Notes under the pieces: generated by a model | Seen by the model: only the letters and a program-made list of their open reading frames with translations | What the model was told of the DNA's origin: nothing | The model's database searches: none | Position numbers and translations under genes: made by a program | Part shown: in pieces, positions 57,501-64,000 of the stretch | Numbering within the stretch: position 1 is the first letter of the stretch | Layout: every line of letters starts with the position of its first letter | DNA from: Isoetes taiwanensis | Lineage: Eukaryota; Streptophyta; Lycopodiopsida; Isoetales; Isoetaceae | Length of the DNA stretch: 64,000 bases | Assembly: GCA_021234155.1 (NCBI GenBank) | Contig: JAJEKV010000070.1 | Coordinates: forward strand, 5,959,311-6,023,310 | Direction of reading: 5' to 3'

Positions 57501-60500
57501 CTGCCTCGGGAAGCTTTTTGGGGCTCGCCTCCTGGGGTTCGCACTCTCCCCTCTAATGAAGAGGCCTTGCAAGGTCCTGGCCTTGTTTGACTTGGGCAAG
57601 TGTGCCAGCTCGGCTTCCCAACAACAGGCTGCCCGGACCGTTCTAATGCAAACTATTTGATCTAAACCTTATCCAAAATTTTTGAAAGTTGGCCTGTATG
57701 TTGGCGATGACTTAGGAAGCTAGCTGACAAAAAATCAGAATTTAAGTCCGTACTATGCATTAATTACGAATTTACGAATGTCTTGCTACTGCAAAAGTGG
57801 CCCCTGACTTCTAACTGCCACAACGGGAGGAGTACAGGTCCAAACTCCATTCCGTCAGTTCCCCTTGCTTCGCGTTCTCAACTGCATGTGATCGGCCACG
57901 TCCCAAGTGCAAAAGACCAAAACTCGGCACCCAAAACGCAAACCTTGCTAGAACCTGGAAACTCATAGGGTTTACGTTTCGGAGGCTCTATCCTTGTCAG
58001 ATTTGACTAGGACCTTGCGCCGTGTCTTGACGTAGAGGGGGGGTGTTGACGCCAGAGCACGGACCCTAAAAACCATCCGGAAGCAGCTTGCCCCAAAAGT
58101 CCTCTCCCGAAGACCCTAGCGACGGACGGACACCTTCCCCTCTCCGGAACCGTGATCTGTCTCTGCCAATGGACTCAGAACGTCGACATTGCCCTAGGGA
58201 CAAAGTTTTATGGCCAGAAGCCCACCCCTTCTCGAAGCAGCGCCAAACTATCTCATGTGGAACACACTCGTAATCAATTGGCCTAGGAGGTGGCTGCTGA
58301 ATACTGCAATGTAGGGCGTAAGTGTTTTCTTTCTTTTGCAAAACTGACCGTGTAACTTGGTCCCTAGGGTAATTTTGGCATTCCGGACGATGTGGCGAAG
58401 TCGAATCGCCATTTTGGAGCCTCCGCAATGTCCGAACGACAAAATACTTTGGTTCTTACACTGTCGCCCGCAGGACGCTTCGCGGTTTGATATGTTATCC
58501 CGGACGGATGTTGGATTTTTTTGGACCTTCTCGGACCAGGTTCCTTGAACAAAGGATTCAACGGTTGGATACGGGAACCGAGATCCGGGAGTGTGGTCTT
58601 TAGCGTCGCCCGGGAGGAGCCGCTAGGAAAAGGCTGCCTCGAAGCTTTTGGGGCTCGCCTCACGGGGTTCGCACTCTCCCCTCTAATGAGGAGGCCTTGC
58701 AAGGTCCCCGCCTTGTTTGACTTGGGCAAGTGTGCCGCCTTCGCTGCCCAACAACAAAGTTTGCCCGGACCGCTCTAATGCAAACTATTTGATCTAAACC
58801 TTATCCAAAATTTTTGAAAGTTGGCCTGTGTATGTTGGCGATGACTTAGGAAGCTAGGCTGACAAAAAAATCAAATTTTACTTAATTTACGAATGTCTTG
58901 CTTTCTTTAAAAGCGGGCCTTGACTTCTAACTGCCACAACGGGAGGAGTACAGGTCCAAACTCCATTCCGTCAGTTCCCCTTGCTTCGCGTTCTCAACTG
59001 CATGTGATCGGCCACGTCCCAAGTGCAAAAGACCAAAACTCGGCACCCAAAACGCAAACCTTGCTAGAACCTGGAAACTCATAGGGTTTACGTTTCAGAG
59101 GCTCTATCCTTGTCAGATTTGACTAGGACCTTGCGCCGTGTCTTGATGTAGAGGGTGTTGATGCCAGAGCACGGACCCTAAAAACCATCCGGAAGCAGCT
59201 TACCCCAAAAGTCCTCTCCCGAAGGCCCTGGTGACGGACGTGCAACTTCCCCTCGGAACCGTGATCTGTCTCTGCCAATGGACTCAGAACGTCGACATTG
59301 CCCTATGGACCAAGTTTTGTGGCCAGAAGCCCACCCCTTCTCGAAGAAGCGCCAAACTATCTCATGTGGAACACACTCGCAATCAATTGGCCTAGGAGGT
59401 GGCTGCTGAATACTGCAATGTAGGGCGTAAGTGTTTTCTTTCTTTTGCAAAACTGACCGTGTAACTTGGTCCCTAGGGTAATTTTGGCATTCCGACGATG
59501 TGGCGGTCAATCGCCATTTTGGAGCCTCCGCAATGTCCGAACGACAAAATACTTTGGTTCTTACACTGTCGCCCGCAGGACGCTTCGCGGTTTGATATGT
59601 TATCCCGGACGGATGTTGGATTTTTTTGGACCTTCTCGGACCAGGTTCCTTGAACAAAGGATTCAACGGTCGGATACGAGAACCGAGATCCCGGAGTGTG
59701 GTCTTTAGCGTCGCCCCCGAGCGCTTGCCGGAAAGGTCTGCCTCGGGAAGCTTTTGGGGCTCGCCTCCCAAAGGTTCGGACTCTCCCCTCTAATGAAGAG
59801 GCCTTGCAAGGTCCTAGCCTTGTTTGACTTGGGCAAGTGTGCCAGCTCGGCTGCCCAACAACAGGCTATCCGGACCGTTCTAATGCAAACTATTTGATCT
59901 AATCCAAAATTTTTGAAAGTTGGCCTGTATGTTGGCGATGACTTAGGAAGCTAGCTGACAAAAAATCAGAATTTAAGTCCGTACTATGCATTAATTACGA
60001 ATTTACGAATGTCTTGCTACTGCAAAAGTGGCCCCTGACTTCTAACTGCCACAACGGGAGGAGTACAGGTCCAAACTCCATTCCGTCAGTTCCCCTTGCT
60101 TCGCGTTCTCAACTGCATGTGATCGGCTATGTCCCAAGTGCAAAAGACCAAAACTCGGCACCCAAAACGCAAACCTTGCTAGAACCTGGAAACTCATAGG
60201 GTTTACGTTTCGGAGGCTCTATCCTTGTCAGATTTGACTAGGACCTTGGCTTGCCGTGTCTTGGCGTAGAGGGGGTGTTGGCCTTGAGCAAACGGACCCT
60301 AAAAACCACCCGGAAGCAGCTTGCCCCAAAAGTCCTCTCCCGAAGACCCTAGCGATTTCCCCTCTCCGGAACCGTGATCTGTCTCTGCCAATGGACTTAG
60401 AACATGGACATTGCCCTAGGGACCAAGTTTTATGGCCAGAAGCCCACCCCTTCTCGAAGCAGCGCCAAACTATCTCATGTGCAACACACTCGTAGTCAAT

Positions 60501-63500
60501 TGGCCTAGGAGGTGGGCTGGACTGAATCTTTGCAATGTAGAAGCGTAAGTGTTTTCTTTCTTTTTGCAAAACCCGTAGTGTAACTTGGTCCCTAGGGTAA
60601 TTTTGGCATTCCGGACGATGTGGCGAAGTCGAATCGCCATTTTGGAGCCTCCGCAATGTCCGAACGACAAAATACTTTGGTTTCTACACTGTCGCCCGCA
60701 GGACGCTTCGCGGTTTGATATGTTATCCCGGACGGATGTTGGATTTTTTTGGACCTTCTCGGACCAGGTTCCTTGAACAAAGGATTCAACGATTGGATAC
60801 GGGAACCGAGATCCGGGAGTGTGGTCTTTAGCGTACGCCCCCCCGGCGGAGCGCTGCCAGGAAAGGCTGCCTCGGGAAGCTTTTTGGGGCTCTCCTCCTA
60901 GGGTTCGGACTCTCCCCTCTAATGAGGAGGCCTTGCAAGGTCCTGGCCTTGTTTGACTTGGGCAAGTGTGCCAGCTCGGCTGCCCAACAACAGGCTGCCC
61001 GGACCGTTCTAATGCAAACTATTTGATCTAAACCTTATCCAAAATTTTTGAAAGTTGGCCTGTATGTTGGCGATGACTTAGGAAGCTAGCTAACAAAAAA
61101 TCAGAATTTAAGTCCGTACTATGGATTAATTACGAATTTACGAATGTCTTGCTACTGCAAAAGCGGGCCTTGACTTCTAACTGCCACAATGGGAGGAGTA
61201 CAGGTCCAAACTCCATTCCGTCAGTTCCCCTTGCTTCGCGTTCTCAACTGCATGTGATCGGCCATGTCCCAAGTGCAAAAGACCAAAACTCGGCACCCAA
61301 AACGCAAACCTTGCTAGAACCTGGAAACTCATAGGGTTTACGTTTCGGAGGCTCTATCCTTGTCAGATTTGACTAGGACCTTGCGCCGTGTCTTGACGTA
61401 GAGGGTGTTGATGCCAGAGCACGGACCCTAAAAACCATCCGGAAGCAGCTTACCCCAAAAGTCCTCTCCCCGGGCGCCCCCGTGACCGACGTGCAACTTC
61501 CCCTCCCAACCAGGATCTGCCTCTCTCGCCAATGGACTCGGAACGTCGACATTGCCCTATGGACCAAGTTTTTGTGGCCAGAAGCCCACCCCTTCTCGAA
61601 GCCAAAACTTCTCATGTGCAACACACTCGTAGTCAATTGGCCTAGGAGGTGGCCGCTGAATACTGCAATGTAGGGCGTAAGTGTTTCTTTCTTTTTCAAA
61701 ACTGACCGTGTAACTTGGTCCCTAGGGTAATTTTGGCATTCCGGACGATGTGGCGGTCGAATCGCCATTTTGGAGCCTCCGCAATGTCCAGACGACAAAA
61801 TACTTTGGTTTCTACAATCGCCGCCCTTAGGGGACGCTTTCAAGGGTTTGATATGTTATCCCTGACGGATGTTGGATTTTTGGACCTTCTCGGACCCGGG
61901 TTCCTTGAACAAAGGATTCAACGGGCCGGATCGAGAACCCGGATCCCGGAGTGTGGTCTTTAGCGTCGCCCCCGTGAGCCGCCGCTGAGAAAGGTCATCT
62001 CGGGAAGCTTTTTAGGGGCTCGCCTCACGGGGTTCTGGACTCTCCCCTCTAATGAAGAGGCCTTGCAAGGTCCTAGCCTTGTTTGACTTGGGCAAGTGTG
62101 CCAGCTCGGTACTGCCCAACAACAGTTTGTCCGGACCGCTTCTAATGCAAACTATTTGATCTAATCCAAAATTTTTGAAAGTTGGCCTCAGATGTTGGCG
62201 ATGACTTAGGAAGCTAGTGACAAAAAATCAGAATTTAAGTCCGTACTATACATTAATTCTGATTCTAATGTCTTGCTCTTTGCGCAAAAGTGGCCCCCGA
62301 CTTCTAACCGCCACAACGAGAGGAGTACAGGTCCAAACTCCATTCCGCCAGTTCCCCTTGCTTCGTTCTCAACTGCATGTGATCGGCCACGCCCCAAGCG
62401 CAAAAAAGACCAAAACTTCGGCACCCAAAACGCAAACCTTGCTAGAACCTCGAAACTCATAGGGTTTATGTTTGGAGGCTCTATCCTTGTCGATTTGACT
62501 AGGGCCTTGCTTGGTGTCTTGACGTGAGGGGGGTGTTGGCGCTTGAACACGGACCCTAAAACCACCCGGAAGCGGCTTGCCCCAAAAGTCCTCTCCCCCA
62601 AGACCACAGCGGCCGGACGGACAACTTCCCTTCCCGGAACCGTGATCCGTCTCGCCAATGGACTCAGAACGTCGACATTGCCCTAGGGACCAAGTTTTAT
62701 GGCCAGAAGCCCACCCCTTCTCGAAGAAGCGCCAAACTATCTCATGTGCAACACACTCGTAGTCAATTGGCCTAGGAGGTGGGCTGACAATCTTTTGCAA
62801 TGTAGGGGCGTAAGTGTTTTCTTTCTTTTGCAAAACTGACCGTGTAACTTGGTCCCTAGGGTAATTTTGGCATTCCGGACGATGTGGCGAAGTCGAATCG
62901 CCATTTTGGAGCCTTCGCAATGTCCGAACGACAAAATACTTTGGTTTCTACACTGTCGCCCGCAGAACGCTTCGCGGTTTGATATGTTATCCTGGCGGAT
63001 GTTGGATTTTTTTGGACCTTCTCGGACCAGGTTCCTTGAACAAAGGATTCAACGGTTGGATACGGGAACCGAGATCCGGGAGTGTGGTCTTTAGCGTCGC
63101 CCCGTGGGCGCTGCCGCCGAGAAAGGCTGCCTCCTAAAGCTTTTGGGGCTCGCCTCCCGGGGTTCGGACTCTCCCCTCTAATGAGGAGGCCTTGCAAGGT
63201 CCCGGCCTTGTTTGACTTGGGCAAGTGTGCGGCTCGGTGCCCAACAACAAAGCTGCCCTACCCGTTCTAATGCAAACTATTTGATCTAAACCTTATCCAA
63301 AATTTTTGAAAGTGGGCTGTAGATGTTGGCGATGACTTAGGAAGCTAGCCGACAAAAATCAGAATTTAAGTCCGTACTATGCATTAATTACGAATTTACT
63401 GAATGTCTTGCTCTTTGCAAAAAGTGGCCCCCGACTTCTAACGCCACAACGGGAGGAGTACAGGTCCAAACTCCATTCCGTCGGTTCCCCTTGCTTCATT

Positions 63501-64000
63501 CTCACTGCATGTGATTGGCGACGTCCCAAGTGCAAAAGACGAAAACTTCGGCACCCAAAACGCAAACCCCTTGCTAGAACTTGGCAACTCATAGGATTTA
63601 CGTTTGGGCTCTATCCTTGTCGATTTGACTAGGACCTTCTTGCCGTGTCTTGGCGTGAGGGGTTGTTGGCCTTGAGCACGGACCCTAAAACCACCCCGAA
63701 GCGGCTTGCCCCAAAAGTCCTCTCCCGAAGACCACAGCGGCGGACGGGCAACTTCCCTCTCGGGAACCGTGATCTGCATCTCGCCAATGGACTCGAGCGT
63801 CGACATTGCCCTAGGGACCAAGTTTTATGGCCGTAAGCCCACGCCTTCTCGAAGAAGCGCCAAACTATCTCATGTGCAACACACTTTCGTAGTCAATTGG
63901 CCTAGGAGGTGGTCTTTGAATCTTTGCAATGTAGGGCGTAAGTGTTTTCTTTCTTTTGCAAAACTGACCATGTAACTTGGTCCCTAGGGTAATTTTGGCA
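54529..64000. repeat. Satellite array with ~1.11-1.14-kb monomers
   Basis: The landmark CCAATGGACT (with variants) recurs at 54764, 55893, 57030, 58166, 59275, 60388, 61529, 62655 and 63784. Periods are 1129, 1137, 1136, 1109, 1113, 1141, 1126 and 1129 bp. Identity is high but uneven, and the last three units are more diverged. Conserved parts include CTAATGCAAACTATTTGATC and GGTTTGATATGTTATCCCGG. ORFs on both strands change length and frame from unit to unit, so it is not protein-coding. No rRNA, 5S or snRNA sequence was recognised. The array continues past the window end. Confidence 0.95.
54790..54966. repeat. 16-bp inverted repeat within the satellite monomer
   Basis: CCCTAGGGACCAAGTT (54790-54805) and AACTTGGTCCCTAGGG (54951-54966) are exact inverses 145 bp apart. 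The pair recurs in most monomers; in a few the left arm has a base change (for example CCCTTGG near 57055, CCCTATGG near 59303). Given as the example from monomer 1. Confidence 0.85.

Noticed and set aside
54529-64000. Many 60-190-codon ORFs on both strands of the satellite
   Set aside because: They change length, start and frame between monomers and have no domain motifs; they are by-products of the repeat.

Overview
The window is nuclear DNA from a land plant, most likely a fern or another seed-free vascular plant. This is inferred from a long intronless PLS-class PPR gene with a degenerate C-terminus, an intronless plastid isopropylmalate dehydratase small-subunit gene with a plant transit peptide, plant-type L1 LINEs, tRNA-derived SINE heads and low gene density. 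No bacterial operons, CRISPR arrays, rRNA genes or intact tRNA genes were seen.

Only two genes look clearly intact. They are the plastid-targeted LeuD/IPMI small subunit (24927-25679, +) and an 847-residue PPR protein (29545-32088, -). Two small minus-strand genes (2905-3228, and a two-exon acidic protein at 3997-4564) are plausible. A decayed unknown plus-strand gene lies at 327-2237.

From 8.0 to 12.8 kb the minus strand carries a series of splice-compatible exons. In order they encode an NLS-bearing segment, coiled-coil pieces, an FCP1/NIF-like phosphatase domain and an Ulp1-like (C48) protease domain. Both catalytic domains have lost key residues. I regard this as the most novel coding locus here.

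The rest is mostly mobile and repeated DNA. At 4.7-6.4 kb and 52.6-54.5 kb there are three copies of an element that carries a 10-bp-phased heat-shock-element-like array upstream of a tRNA-derived pol III head. Minisatellites lie at 6.5-7.6, 11.4-11.9 and 12.85-13.05 kb, and three tandem hairpins at 10.2-10.6 kb. An LTR (13.7-18.55 kb, +) is split by a hAT-like element (8-bp TSD) and by a piggyBac-like element (TTAA TSD). A second, inverted copy of the same LTR family lies at 21.07-22.0 kb with a charged first ORF.

The interval 32.9-48.9 kb is one L1 LINE with a 14-bp target-site duplication. It is interrupted by a MULE-like element, a 599-bp MITE, a 3.66-kb TIR element with nine copies of a 16-bp palindrome, and a second LINE of another clade. 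The L1 itself landed inside a tandem array of ~730-bp units made from a P-class PPR gene fragment (32.75-32.89 and 48.91-50.88 kb).

From 54.53 kb to the window end lies a satellite array of ~1.11-1.14 kb monomers (more than eight copies, continuing beyond the window). Many ORFs in the satellites, minisatellites and microsatellites are non-coding by-products.
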